Positions 26,108 through 33,807 of a DNA stretch of 60,697 nt are shown here, piece by piece. A program made the position numbers and the translations under genes. Location of the stretch: the NCBI GenBank assembly GCA_002720975.1, contig PBIX01000094.1, positions 1-60,697 of the forward strand, written 5' to 3'. This DNA is from Planctomycetota bacterium (GTDB lineage: Bacteria > Planctomycetota > UBA1135 > GCA-002686595). The notes beneath the pieces are model-generated. The model did no database searches, had not been told where the DNA came from, and saw only the letters and a list, made by a program, of their open reading frames with translations. Every line of letters starts with the position of its first letter. Within the stretch, counting starts at the first letter, position 1.

Positions 26108-27069
26108 GTCCGAGCGAGTAGAGCCTCGCCCGCCTCGCTTGCAAGTGCCACGCGCGTGGCCCGCGCCCCTTCATCGATCAGATCACCTGTGCGGTGCAAG
26201 TCGAACATCCCCACCCGGGCGAGATTCGGTTCGATGAACAGGTCAGGTGGATCGATTGCCATCTGACTCTGGGCCAGATGGTTGCAACCGATGGCGATGC
26301 TCTCACTCAATGTGCCGATCAAACCTGGACGCCGCTCGGGGCTTGGCTGCAGCAGTGAGCGCCTCAGCCGATCCAAGTGTCGACCAAGCTCCACCCGTGC
26401 GTCCTGGGCTTTCGCCGCTAGCGTGGATCCAGATGGGCGTGAGTCCGAACCGGAATCTCCCTCATCCACAGCGTCATCCGTCGGGTCAGGTAGGGGGGGG
26501 CCTCCGGTCTTATTGAGATTCACAGCCACGATGGGGTGCGGGCCCAACGTTCGTGCAGCAGGGACCGGGACCGGGCTGACCAAGCCGCCATCCACCAACC
26601 AGAGACCGTTCTGCCGCACGGGTCTGAAGATACCGGGGATGGACGAGCTCGCGCGAACCGCCTCGACCAGGTCTCCGGATTGCAGCCGTACCTCGGTGCC
26701 ATCGGCCAGATCAACGGCGACCGCCACGAACGGCATGTCGAGTGCCTCAATGCGCAAGTCACCGCACATCTCACGCATGAGACGTTCCAATCGCGCTCCA
26801 CCAAACAGACCGGAAGAAGGCAGGCCAGGATCCAGCAAGGTCAGAACCTCCCGTCGGGTCATCGCGCGCATGCGTTTCTCGTAGCTGTCGAGAACTCCTG
26901 CGCAGTGCACCCCTCCAACTGCCGACCCGATACTGGTTCCAGCAACTCCCGCCACGCTCAGGCCAGCTTCTTGCAACACTCGGATGACGCCGATGTGCGC
27001 CATCCCGCGGGCTCCACCGCACCCCAAGGCAAGAATTACCGGACTCGTCGGGGGAGTGGCGGGGTGCAT
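26104..27069 (-). CDS. Patatin-like phospholipase
   Basis: A 321-residue serine hydrolase of the patatin/RssA family, cytoplasmic. The oxyanion hole GCGGARGMAHIGV (residues 16-28), nucleophile elbow GTSIG with Ser46, and the catalytic DGG with Asp161 are all present. A region around 200-225 is Asp/Ser/Gly-rich and looks disordered. The ATG at 27069 is preferred over ATG 27078 because a TAGAAT -10 hexamer (27077-27082) overlaps the latter. It is convergent with the GT4 gene, sharing CTAG. Confidence 0.9.
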   Translation of the reverse strand: MHPATPPTSPVILALGCGGARGMAHIGVIRVLQEAGLSVAGVAGTSIGSAVGGVHCAGVLDSYEKRMRAMTRREVLTLLDPGLPSSGLFGGARLERLMREMCGDLRIEALDMPFVAVAVDLADGTEVRLQSGDLVEAVRASSSIPGIFRPVRQNGLWLVDGGLVSPVPVPAARTLGPHPIVAVNLNKTGGPPLPDPTDDAVDEGDSGSDSRPSGSTLAAKAQDARVELGRHLDRLRRSLLQPSPERRPGLIGTLSESIAIGCNHLAQSQMAIDPPDLFIEPNLARVGMFDLHRTGDLIDEGARATRVALASEAGEALLART

Positions 27070-27076
27070 GGGGAGC

Positions 27077-27082
27077 ATTCTA
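27077..27082 (-). promoter_or_regulatory. -10 hexamer TAGAAT of the patatin gene
   Basis: Read on the reverse strand this is TAGAAT, seven bases before the ATG at 27069, which gives an essentially leaderless mRNA. The place of the -35 box is taken by the G/C homopolymer hairpin at 27099-27133. Confidence 0.45.
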
Positions 27083-27098
27083 GTCCCCTGGTGCGATG

Positions 27099-27133
27099 CC
27101 TGGGGGGGGGCTGGGGGCCCCCCCAGGGGGGGG
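27099..27133. repeat. G-run hairpin at -35 region of patatin gene
   Basis: The stretch is CCT, nine G, CT, five G, seven C, A, eight G. CCTGGGGGGG and CCCCCCCAGG form a perfect 10-bp stem, and the G runs could also stack as a quadruplex. Homopolymers of this length are prone to slippage; placed where the -35 of the patatin promoter should be, a length change could alter expression. Part of it may also be a sequencing-error hotspot. Confidence 0.5.
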
Positions 27134-27242
27134 TATTGCAACATTGTTGAAATTCTGAGGAGCGGACACCATGATCCTGTTCTCCAGATGGCGCCAAGAA
27201 AAGGTCATATTTGGGGATCTACAACTAGTTTGCTTTCATCGT

Positions 27243-27456
27243 AGACTCGCCTCCGCGAGTCTGAGGGGGCCAGGGCAACCGTGAGGCGGTCCTGTTTCGT
27301 TCCTTTGAAGCAGTGGGGCATCCCGGCCCCTCATGGAAACACAGATGCAAAGAAACACCGCAACGCATGTGGCGACTCCTCCCGAGTTGCCGGGTGCAAA
27401 CAGTCTCCGCAAACCGAGAGGGGCTGGATCTCAACTCGTTGGCGAGCGCGCCAACG
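27243..27456 (+). ncRNA. Candidate structured RNA or long leader upstream of HU
   Basis: Four strong elements follow each other. (1) AGACTCGC-CTCC-GCGAGTCT, perfect 8 bp, 27243-27262. (2) An outer stem GAGGGGGCC (27263-27271) with GGCCCCTC (27325-27332), enclosing two smaller hairpins: AGG+ACCG with CGGT+CCT (27272-27293) and GGG-GCAT-CCC (27315-27324), i.e. a three-way junction. (3) GGCGACTC-CTCCC-GAGTTGCC, 8 pairs with one G-U, 27371-27391. (4) CGTTGGCG-AGCG-CGCCAACG, perfect 8 bp, 27437-27456. I do not recognise RNase P, tmRNA, SRP or 6S signatures. Strand is inferred from the forward HU gene downstream. It could be a free ncRNA or a leader. Confidence 0.35.
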
Positions 27457-27506
27457 AACGTGACCATGTCCCTGACAGGTCTCTCCGCAGAATTCCACCG
27501 CTAGAC

Positions 27507-27626
27507 ATGGCTTGCCAACCGGGCGACCTGTTGCGGGACGAAATGAACGAGGCTACCGCCGTCGTTCTGTGGGCTACTGCAGCCCTCTCCGTTGTGCTCC
27601 TCATTCTCACCAAGGTGTGGGGCTGA
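27507..27626 (+). CDS. Possible 39-residue membrane peptide
   Basis: A short frame from ATG 27507 encodes a polar N-terminus and one hydrophobic helix (TAVVLWATAALSVVLLILTKVWG). An internal ATG at 27543 would give a 27-residue peptide consisting almost only of the helix. TAGACA just before the ATG resembles the -10 hexamers of this genome. It lies between the hairpin cluster and HU and could be a real small membrane protein; coding support is weak because the frame is short. Confidence 0.35.
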   Translation: MACQPGDLLRDEMNEATAVVLWATAALSVVLLILTKVWG

Positions 27627-27694
27627 ATTCTCGACTCCAAGAGTTGCGAGCTACTCTCTCACATCGTCATCACCGCACTTGGGGGACTTCAACT

Positions 27695-27973
27695 TTGAAT
27701 AAAAACGCTCTAATTCAGTTCGTAGCCACTGAACTGCCCACCTCCAAGCTCAAGGCCGGCTTGCTTGTAGACACCGTCCTGTCGGGGATTCGCGAAGGCC
27801 TGAAGGCCGACGAGTCCGTGACCTTGACCGGCTTTGGCACCTTTGAGGTGCGCTGCACCAAGGCGCGGCAGGGGCGCGACCCCAATACGGGGGACCCTAT
27901 TCAGATCTCCGCAGGCCGTCGCGTTGCCTTCAAGGTCGGACGTGGCCTCCGAAGCGAGATAGACAAGGACTAG
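27695..27973 (+). CDS. HU-family DNA-binding protein
   Basis: A 92-residue nucleoid protein of the HU/IHF family, the normal length. The N-terminal helices begin MNKNALIQFVATEL after translation from TTG, the dimer strand VTLTGFGTFEV is present, and the DNA-binding arm reads RQGRDPNTGDPIQISAGRRVAFKVG, with the conserved RxxRNPxTG element here as RQGRDPNTG. The TTG start is chosen because it gives exactly the family N-terminus. It binds and bends DNA as a dimer. An unusually long, hairpin-rich region precedes it, so its expression may be controlled by the leader. Confidence 0.95.
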   Translation: MNKNALIQFVATELPTSKLKAGLLVDTVLSGIREGLKADESVTLTGFGTFEVRCTKARQGRDPNTGDPIQISAGRRVAFKVGRGLRSEIDKD

Positions 27974-27993
27974 GTTTCATCCTGTCTCATTCT

Positions 27994-28012
27994 GGGCCTG
28001 CGGTTCAGGCCC
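27994..28012. terminator. Hairpin between convergent HU and HEAT genes
   Basis: GGGCCTG-CGGTT-CAGGCCC is a perfect 7-bp stem 20 bases after the HU stop and 15 bases from the end of the convergent reverse gene. Neither side has a T-run, so factor-assisted or bidirectional termination is more likely than a classical intrinsic one. Confidence 0.45.
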
Positions 28013-28026
28013 GGCTGGGGGGGGGC

Positions 28027-28809
28027 CTACTTGTCCCAATCGCGGCGCTTGTTCTTGTTCCACCAGCGCTGCCAGGCTTCCGGGCTGTTGGCGGAAGCGC
28101 GGGAGAGCTTCCGCATGGAGCCCGTGGCGGGCCCGTTGAGCGCACTCCAGATCTTCTGGGCGGTCGAGCTCTGTCCGAGGGAGTTGGCCTTGGCTTGCAT
28201 CAACGCCTTCAGCAAGTCCTCGAACAGTTCCTTGCGAACCTTCGAGGGTTCGTGAGTGAACATTCCGAGTCCCGTGGCTGCGGCGCCCTTGAAGGTGGGG
28301 CGAACGTCCTTGAGTAGGTCCTGCAGCTCCTTGCGCGCTTTCTTGGATTTGGTTCGGCCCAAGGACAGGATCAATTCACGCTGCAGGGCCAGGTCGTTCT
28401 TGTGCCGTGAGCTGTCAACCCACTTCAAGAGCGGGTCGGTCGCTTCGGTTCCCATGCCACCCAGGCCGCGTGCCGCGAGGATGAACATGGCCGTCTTCTG
28501 GGATCCATCCTTCTCTGCCCTGCGCTTGGCCAAGAAAACGCGTCCAAGCCCGCGGATGATGGCCTTCTTGTCCTTGGGGCCCGAGAGCTTGAACTCCTTC
28601 CCAAGTTGATCGATGCGCTTGATCGCCGCGCTGTCCCCCGGATCATCCCTGCCACTCTTGCGTACATAGTCGGCCAACTCGTCGAGTAAGGCCTCCACGG
28701 CCTCCCGGTTGTCCGGGGGGTCGTCCTGTCGGGCGAGTGCGCACACTGGCGAGGCATAGCACGCCACCATGAGGATCAGCAGAACGGCTCGTCGGGTTGA
28801 GGTGAACAT
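28027..28809 (-). CDS. Exported HEAT-like repeat protein
   Basis: A 260-residue protein with a signal peptide (AVLLILMVACYASPVCALA) and a helical body of HEAT-like repeats; ELILSLGRTKSKKARKELQDLL and TFKGAAATGLGMF show the helix-pair pattern. It ends in AWQRWWNKNKRRDWD, a Trp/Lys-rich element that often closes planctomycete HEAT proteins and is similar to the end of the 1060-residue HEAT protein at 7.7 kb. The ATG at 28809 is preferred because the in-frame ATG at 28830 overlaps the -10 hexamer. No enzymatic motif seen. Confidence 0.75.
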   Translation of the reverse strand: MFTSTRRAVLLILMVACYASPVCALARQDDPPDNREAVEALLDELADYVRKSGRDDPGDSAAIKRIDQLGKEFKLSGPKDKKAIIRGLGRVFLAKRRAEKDGSQKTAMFILAARGLGGMGTEATDPLLKWVDSSRHKNDLALQRELILSLGRTKSKKARKELQDLLKDVRPTFKGAAATGLGMFTHEPSKVRKELFEDLLKALMQAKANSLGQSSTAQKIWSALNGPATGSMRKLSRASANSPEAWQRWWNKNKRRDWDK

Positions 28810-28828
28810 GGCGGGGTCGCGGGGGTTC

Positions 28829-28834
28829 ATTCTA
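28829..28834 (-). promoter_or_regulatory. -10 hexamer TAGAAT overlapping an upstream stop codon
   Basis: On the reverse strand this reads TAGAAT, and its first three bases are the TAG stop of the upstream GT4 gene (28832-28834). Transcription would start around 28822, giving a leader of about 13 bases before the ATG at 28809. Confidence 0.4.
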
Positions 28835-29998
28835 GGGCGGGACAGGTTTTTCCGTAGGGTTTTGTAGGCAACGCCCCCAGGCTGCTGCAAGGCGGGCGGC
28901 CAGATCAGGCCAATGATGCTGTGCACATATCCTCTCGCGGCCCTCAAGAGCCGTGGCGCGGGCCGTAGCCGGAGCCTGGATGAGTCCCACCAAGGCGTCG
29001 GGCCACCCGTTCGAATCTGAGACCACGATCAGATGTTCGCCCGGCACCAGATCGAGGCCTTCCGCGGCGCAGGGACTGGCGAGTACCGGACAGCCTGCGG
29101 CCAGAGCCTCACAGATCTTGATCCGCGACCCTCCGCCGACTTCCAGAGGTGCGACGAGCGCCTCGGCAGCTCCCAGGAAGGGCCGGACATCCGGGACGTT
29201 CTGTTCCAATTCGATCCCGTCTCCAAGCAGGTTCAGAATGCGAGAATCGGGCCGCGCACCCACAATCTGCAGGTGCAGGCGGGGGTCCCGGGCGCGCGCC
29301 GCGTGGAGCTGAGGCACGAAGCCCTCCAAGGCACGGATGTTGGGTTCATAGTCCAGGCTTCCAAGGAAGAGCAGCCTGCCCGCGACCGGCTGGCGTCCGT
29401 CGGGTTGGAACTTGTGGGTGTCGGCGCCGCAGGGAACGACGTGGGGTCGGATGTGCTCGTGACGCTCGGCCAGCCGCTGTGCATCCTCGTGGCCACAGAC
29501 AATGTGGTGTTGTGTGCGCGCGCAAGCTGCCTGCTCCAGTTGCCGCCAGCGCGAGCAGATCGATCCCTTCTGGCCGAGTGCCTCGGCATGGTCTACATCG
29601 AGCTTGTGGTGGTGAACCACCAGGGGCAGGGGAAGCTCTGGAGGTAGGTAGGGCAGAAGCAACAGCTCGTCCAGATGTACGAGGTCCCAGTCTTCCCATC
29701 GAGCGTCATCGTTGAGGAAGCGGCGCAGGGAATCCGAGTGGAACCACCGCACGGGGGGTGGCGAGTTGAGGCGCAGGGTCAATGGCGCCGCGCTGCGTGT
29801 GTGCTCCTGGAAGGCATGGACCAGGGATTCCGGCTCGAAGCGGGGTTCTTGCTGCGGCTCGGGGTCCAGCACGCAGTGCAGGTGCACCTGTGGGCGGGGG
29901 TCGGTCTGAGTCAGGCCCCGCAAGAGCTCATAGGTCCGAATGCGCCCGCCTGAGTGCAGAGGCCAAGGAACCACCGGCGATAGAAACAGGACTCTCAC
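28832..29998 (-). CDS. GT4 glycosyltransferase
   Basis: A 388-residue GT-B glycosyltransferase starting VRVLFLSPVVPWPLHSGGRIR at a GTG that overlaps the upstream stop (GTGA). Donor-half features include LLFLGSLDYEPNIRALEGFV, a QIVGARP strand, FLGAAEALVAPLEVGGGSRIKICEALAAGCPVLAS with the family EALAAG motif, and EGLDL. This resembles the sugar transferases (PEP-CTERM/XrtA-associated type) that follow the W-P-x-SGG start pattern. It is cotranscribed with the histidine phosphatase upstream. Acceptor and donor unknown. Confidence 0.92.
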   Translation of the reverse strand: MRVLFLSPVVPWPLHSGGRIRTYELLRGLTQTDPRPQVHLHCVLDPEPQQEPRFEPESLVHAFQEHTRSAAPLTLRLNSPPPVRWFHSDSLRRFLNDDARWEDWDLVHLDELLLLPYLPPELPLPLVVHHHKLDVDHAEALGQKGSICSRWRQLEQAACARTQHHIVCGHEDAQRLAERHEHIRPHVVPCGADTHKFQPDGRQPVAGRLLFLGSLDYEPNIRALEGFVPQLHAARARDPRLHLQIVGARPDSRILNLLGDGIELEQNVPDVRPFLGAAEALVAPLEVGGGSRIKICEALAAGCPVLASPCAAEGLDLVPGEHLIVVSDSNGWPDALVGLIQAPATARATALEGRERICAQHHWPDLAARLAAAWGRCLQNPTEKPVPP

Positions 29999-30684
29999 GG
30001 CCCGGCCTCGGGGCCGGCACCGAAGCGGATCAGGGTCCACCCGGACTCGCCGCCCTTGAGTAGGGCGCCGTGGATGGGATCCAGGCTCAGGGCGTGGCTC
30101 TGGCCGTAGGGTAATCCCAGGGCACAGGCCAGAATCGAACGCACCACGTTCCTGTGGGCTGCGATGACGAGGCGTGACACGCCCGAGGTCGCCTCTTCAA
30201 AGGCCGCCCAGGTCCGGGTGCACAGGTCGGCCTCGCTCTCGCCCCCGTGGCCGCGCCAGTGGGCGGGGTCATTCCAGTACTCTTCCGCCTGCTCTTCCCA
30301 GCGTGCCAGATACTCGGACCGTCCAAGGCCCTGCCACTCCCCACGGTCTACCTCGCCCAGGCGGGGATCGATGCGCAACTCCCCCCCGCTGCGGGTGGCG
30401 ATAGCCTCACCCAGACTCTGTGCGCGCTGCAGAGGCGAGGTCACGATCCGCTGGATCTCGGCTGCGGCCAAGGCCTCAGCCGCCGCCAGGGTCTGCTCCT
30501 CTCCGCGGGGGGAGAGAGGCACGTCGCGCGAACCGTAAGCATGCTCGGCGAAGGCCTCGTCCACCTCGCCGTGCCGCACCAGCCAGACTCGCACCCTGCT
30601 CTTCGGTCCAGGGGCCGGCTCACGCGGGGGATCTCCCGGAGAGCCTGGGCGTACTTCGGGGCGCGCGGGGGGATGCAGGTGCAT
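29995..30684 (-). CDS. Histidine phosphatase family protein
   Basis: A 229-residue phosphoglycerate-mutase-like protein. The catalytic RHG motif (VWLVRHGEVDEAF) lies near residue 40, after a Pro-rich start; the fold continues with SPLQRAQSLGEAI, the second catalytic residues in DPRLGEVDRGEWQG, and the second histidine in LVIAAHRNVVRS. Cytoplasmic; members dephosphorylate sugars, nucleotides or cobalamin intermediates and sequence alone does not decide. ATG 30684 is chosen because TAGGCT stands eight bases before it; an ATG at 30723 would lie upstream of that hexamer. Confidence 0.9.
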   Translation of the reverse strand: MHLHPPARPEVRPGSPGDPPREPAPGPKSRVRVWLVRHGEVDEAFAEHAYGSRDVPLSPRGEEQTLAAAEALAAAEIQRIVTSPLQRAQSLGEAIATRSGGELRIDPRLGEVDRGEWQGLGRSEYLARWEEQAEEYWNDPAHWRGHGGESEADLCTRTWAAFEEATSGVSRLVIAAHRNVVRSILACALGLPYGQSHALSLDPIHGALLKGGESGWTLIRFGAGPEAGP

Positions 30685-30692
30685 TGGAGGGA

Positions 30693-30698
30693 AGCCTA
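30693..30698 (-). promoter_or_regulatory. -10 hexamer TAGGCT of the histidine phosphatase gene
   Basis: Reverse-strand TAGGCT ends eight bases before the ATG at 30684, again an almost leaderless arrangement. No matching -35 was found. Confidence 0.35.
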
Positions 30699-30751
30699 GC
30701 AGCGCAGCCCGGGAAACTCCCATTTCAAGTGCCTCCAGCGGCCCTGTCTCC

Positions 30752-30757
30752 TACACT
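30752..30757 (+). promoter_or_regulatory. -10 hexamer TACACT upstream of ferredoxin
   Basis: TACACT in an AT-richer pocket (TACACTATGTAA) about 100 bases before the ferredoxin ATG. It would produce a leader of some 95 bases. No clear -35. Confidence 0.3.
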
Positions 30758-30859
30758 ATGTAACCCTTACGGAAGGTGCGGAATATATCCACTGCCCCAC
30801 CGATTCCGACCCCTGCATCACCTGCTTGGGTCCCACCCCGTTCCCAAGCGCGACCCCTC

Positions 30860-31138
30860 ATGCCCACCGTGACCTTCTCCCACACCGGCGCCACCCTCGA
30901 GGTCGAGCCTGGTGGTTCATTTCTCACCGCCTGCGAGGACTCGGACGCACCGGCCGACTTCGGCTGTCAGTCCGGCGCCTGCGGCGTCTGCACCCTGGTC
31001 GTGGAGCAAGGGGCGGGCAACCTGATCCCCGGGACCGAGGAGGAGTTGGAGGTGGCGAGCCAATTCAGCTCAGAAGCCACGGCGCGCCTCGGCTGCCAGG
31101 TCGTCGTGAACGGCGACATCACGGTTCGGCCGGCCTAG
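30860..31138 (+). CDS. 2Fe-2S ferredoxin
   Basis: A 92-residue plant-type 2Fe-2S ferredoxin. The cluster ligands are in FGCQSGACGVC (C-x4-C-x2-C) and a fourth Cys in RLGCQVVV about 34 residues later. Sequence begins VTFSHTGATLEVEPGGSFLTACE, the usual beta-grasp start. It would carry electrons in the cytoplasm; the partner is unknown and no reductase lies next to it. Convergent with the glycerol-3-phosphate dehydrogenase gene, 14 bases apart. Confidence 0.92.
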   Translation: MPTVTFSHTGATLEVEPGGSFLTACEDSDAPADFGCQSGACGVCTLVVEQGAGNLIPGTEEELEVASQFSSEATARLGCQVVVNGDITVRPA

Positions 31139-31152
31139 GAGAGGCCCGGACC

Positions 31153-32358
31153 CTACTCGCCAGTATCCGGTACCGCCTCCAGGTGGGGATCAGGTGGCAG
31201 GACCAGAGTGCTTGTGTCTGCCTTGGCTTGCGCCTGCGGCAAGTTGCCTTGCACAAGTGTGAGGACACGTGCGGCCGTTGCCCGATAGCCGGTCAACTTG
31301 CCGCCGTAGACGGTCACAAAACTGGGCCGTTGTTTATCGTCGCTGGACAAGATGACCTCTCGCGAGCGATGAAAAGCACGTCCATCTCCCTTGGGTAGCA
31401 CGCGCAATCCCGCCCAAGCATCCAGGACCTGCCGCGAATGGTCGGGGAAGTAGTGATCCAGGACGCCCAAGAGATAGTTCACTTCTTCCGGCTCGGGGGC
31501 CACCTTCCCTGGATCTCCTGAGAAGGGCGTCTCGGTCGTTCCCACAAGGGTGTGATCCTGCCAAGGCATGACGAAGACCGCACGTTGATCGGTGGGTGCT
31601 TCGGTGTAGTAGATGCCCTGCTTCATCGTGCCCTCTATCTCGATGTGCGTTCCACCCACCAACTCCACCTCACGCCGAGGAGGGGCTGGCGCGAATCCAT
31701 TCAGTACCGGGTTTGCCCAGGGGCCTGCTGCGTTGATCACAAGGCGCGTGTCCACCTCCAACACCTCATCGTTCAACTTCAAGCGCACCACCCAACGGTC
31801 GGAGTGGCGTTCACCACCCAACACCTCCGCGCCCAGTGCCACCCTGGCACCCAGGTCCGCGGCCGAGGCCGTCACCGCCCGGCACAGGGCCGCATCGTCG
31901 GTCTGGCCGTCCTGGTAGCGGTAGACGCCCTTCAATCCCTCTGTCCGCAGCCCATCGAGTGAATCCCATTCGGGGCGGGGAATGGACTGATAGCGGGAGT
32001 CCTCCCCCAGGCCTCCGAGCAAAGCATAGAGGCTGAGTCCCGCGCGGATCTGCAGGCGACTGCGGGACGTCCTGCTGTAGATGGGGATGTAGAAGGGGAC
32101 GAGGCGAACCAGGTGGGGGGCGATCTTCAGCAGGGTGCGTCGTTCTGCCAGGGACTCTGCGACCAGGGAGAGTTGCAGGCTCTCCAGGTATCGCAGGCCC
32201 CCGTGGATGAGCTTGCTGGATCGACTCGACGTGCCGGCAGCGATCGTGTCGCGTTCGACCAGCAGTACATCGTGGCCCGCGGCGGCCAGGGCCTGGGCAA
32301 TGCCCGCCCCCTGGATTCCAGCGCCAATCACCAGAGCCGTTGTGGTGTCGAGGGGCAT
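31153..32358 (-). CDS. glpD: FAD-dependent glycerol-3-phosphate dehydrogenase
   Basis: A 401-residue flavoprotein that oxidises glycerol 3-phosphate to dihydroxyacetone phosphate and passes electrons to quinone at the inner membrane. The Rossmann FAD motif ALVIGAGIQGAGIAQ is at the N-terminus, followed by AAGTSSRSSKLIHGGLRYLE, which is the diagnostic GlpD pattern, then VINAAGPWAN and LVGTTETPF. It is shorter than E. coli GlpD (about 500), lacking most of the C-terminal extension domain. The ATG at 32358 begins MPLDTTTALVIGAG; longer frames upstream do not resemble the family. Confidence 0.9.
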   Translation of the reverse strand: MPLDTTTALVIGAGIQGAGIAQALAAAGHDVLLVERDTIAAGTSSRSSKLIHGGLRYLESLQLSLVAESLAERRTLLKIAPHLVRLVPFYIPIYSRTSRSRLQIRAGLSLYALLGGLGEDSRYQSIPRPEWDSLDGLRTEGLKGVYRYQDGQTDDAALCRAVTASAADLGARVALGAEVLGGERHSDRWVVRLKLNDEVLEVDTRLVINAAGPWANPVLNGFAPAPPRREVELVGGTHIEIEGTMKQGIYYTEAPTDQRAVFVMPWQDHTLVGTTETPFSGDPGKVAPEPEEVNYLLGVLDHYFPDHSRQVLDAWAGLRVLPKGDGRAFHRSREVILSSDDKQRPSFVTVYGGKLTGYRATAARVLTLVQGNLPQAQAKADTSTLVLPPDPHLEAVPDTGE

Positions 32359-32471
32359 GGCCCTTGAGCATCCGATGCAGCCGGGTGAGAAGCAAGGGCG
32401 AGTTGCGGGCAGACCACTCGACGGGCGTCGACAGATGGGGTACACCGAGGGCCCCCTTCAAGGATCGCCCC

Positions 32472-32837
32472 ATGAGCTTGCCCACCCAACCCGACGAGTT
32501 GCTGTTGCTTCACAATCCCCGTTGTTCCAAGAGCCGCCAGGTGAAGGCTCTGCTGCAGGAGCGGGGTGTGGATTTCGTGGAACGTCGCTATCTCGAGGAT
32601 GCGCTCGATAGTGAAGAGCTGACAGACCTCGGGGGCCGCCTGGGTCAACCGACTTCCGAATGGGTACGGAGTAGGGAATCGGCATTCGCCGAGAACGGTC
32701 TCTCTATGCAGAGCGATGAGGCGGACCTCATTGTCGCTGTGGCTGCCAATCCGATCTTGATGGAGCGCCCGATCCTCATTCGCGGCCAGGAGGCGCGCGT
32801 GGGACGCCCCCCCGAGAGCGTCCTCACCCTGCTCTGA
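32472..32837 (+). CDS. ArsC/Spx-family protein, probable arsenate reductase
   Basis: A 121-residue thioredoxin-fold protein of the ArsC family. The start of the fold has the single catalytic Cys in HNPRCSKSRQ (Cys18) with the helix KALLQERGVDF; ERRYLED and the later RPILIRGQEARVGRPPE segment (substrate arginines) match glutaredoxin-dependent arsenate reductases such as ArsC. Members can also be YfgD-like proteins of unknown role. No ars operon genes are nearby. It is divergent from glpD. Confidence 0.88.
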   Translation: MSLPTQPDELLLLHNPRCSKSRQVKALLQERGVDFVERRYLEDALDSEELTDLGGRLGQPTSEWVRSRESAFAENGLSMQSDEADLIVAVAANPILMERPILIRGQEARVGRPPESVLTLL

Positions 32838-32847
32838 ACCAGACGGT

Positions 32848-32881
32848 GGATACCCCTGTAGCACTCGACGTCCAGGGGTCC
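32848..32881 (+). terminator. Hairpin after the ArsC-family gene
   Basis: GGA(TA)CCCCTG pairs with CAGGGGTCC around a 14-base loop, 11 bases after the ArsC stop. No T-run follows. A second GC-rich dyad (GCCCC-TTTCT-GGGGC) lies about 35 bases further on. Confidence 0.3.
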
Positions 32882-33012
32882 CAGCTCTTCGATCTCTAGG
32901 AGGCGAGTAGGAAGCCCCTTTCTGGGGGCAGGGGGGCCCGTTGGGGCAGGGTAGTGGCTACCATCTGCGGACCCTTCTTGGCGCCAGAGCCAGCCTGGAT
33001 CTTCAAGCACCC

Positions 33013-33807
33013 GTGACCTCTCCTCCTGACCGTTTCAGCTTCACCCGCGGGCAGGTCCTGCTCTTGCTTGTGGGGTGTTTCTTCAGCCTGTCCGTGGTGG
33101 CCTACAGCGACTACCCGCGCGAGGACGTGCGGCCGATGACCCCGGAGGCGCGGCGCGGGCTTGACGTCTGGAGGGACAACAACTGTCAGGCCTGTCACCA
33201 GATCCACGGTTTCGGCGGCTTCCATGGACCCGACCTGACCAATCGCTTGACGGATAACGTGCTGGACGCGGAGTTGATTCAGGTGATCCTGACAGGGCGG
33301 GGTCGTATGCCTGCCTTTGAATTGCCGGACGAGGATCTGGACGCCTTGATGGCTTGGTTGCGTTGGATCAATGATTCGGGGCGGGCGCAGCCCGAGCCTT
33401 TGCAAGCGCTGAACGGCCCGATCGCGTCCATGCACTTCAAGGAGCTGATCACGCTGGCGGATGAACGCGAGCTCGTGACGATCACGGGCTCTGCCCAAGA
33501 GGGGCTGGACCTTTGGACAACGATGCAGTGCGGCACCTGCCATCGGGCTTTCCAGACCGGCTTGTTGCGCGAACCGGATCTGACTGCGGCAGCCACCGAC
33601 CGTTCCTTCGAGAACCTGAGCCGGATTCTGGCGGAGGGGAGCGGGAGAATGCCGGCGACAGCCCTCGATGACAGCCAGGTGCGTACCCTGGTGGCCTTTT
33701 TGCAATGGTTGGCGGACCGTCGTTCGCACTTGTTCGAACTCAATCTGGAGATGACCCAGCACGAACCCTTCCGCTGGTCGGACCTGCCCTGGTTTGAGTA
33801 CAGATGA
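33013..33807 (+). CDS. Membrane-anchored diheme cytochrome c, NorC-like
   Basis: A 264-residue protein with an N-terminal anchor (VLLLLVGCFFSLSVVAYS) and two class I heme c domains. The first has CQACH and the GGFHGPDLT and RGRMPAF elements typical of NorC, the second CGTCH with GRMPA. Methionine ligands are likely in the GRMPAF and SGRMPA motifs. GTG 33013 is chosen because it sits just ahead of the anchor. Its stop overlaps the start of a heme-copper type subunit (ATGA), so it is the likely electron-donating partner, facing the periplasm. Confidence 0.9.
   Translation: MTSPPDRFSFTRGQVLLLLVGCFFSLSVVAYSDYPREDVRPMTPEARRGLDVWRDNNCQACHQIHGFGGFHGPDLTNRLTDNVLDAELIQVILTGRGRMPAFELPDEDLDALMAWLRWINDSGRAQPEPLQALNGPIASMHFKELITLADERELVTITGSAQEGLDLWTTMQCGTCHRAFQTGLLREPDLTAAATDRSFENLSRILAEGSGRMPATALDDSQVRTLVAFLQWLADRRSHLFELNLEMTQHEPFRWSDLPWFEYR

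Larger units (their letters stand above)
27083..27694. other. Long intergenic region before HU
   Basis: About 610 bases with no firmly supported gene. From left to right: the G-run hairpin, a lower-GC stretch with GCAACATTGTTG-type dyad near 27137-27149, a cluster of hairpins from 27243 to 27456 (listed as candidate RNA), a 39-codon reading frame at 27507, and a further imperfect hairpin (27630-27650) followed by TACTCT about 40 bases before HU. Confidence 0.5.

Noticed and set aside
27243..27694. RNase P, tmRNA, SRP or 6S RNA in the hairpin-rich region
   Set aside because: None of the conserved core sequences (for example the RNase P GAGGAAAGTCC-type element or the SRP apical loop) occurs, so only a generic structured-RNA call is made.
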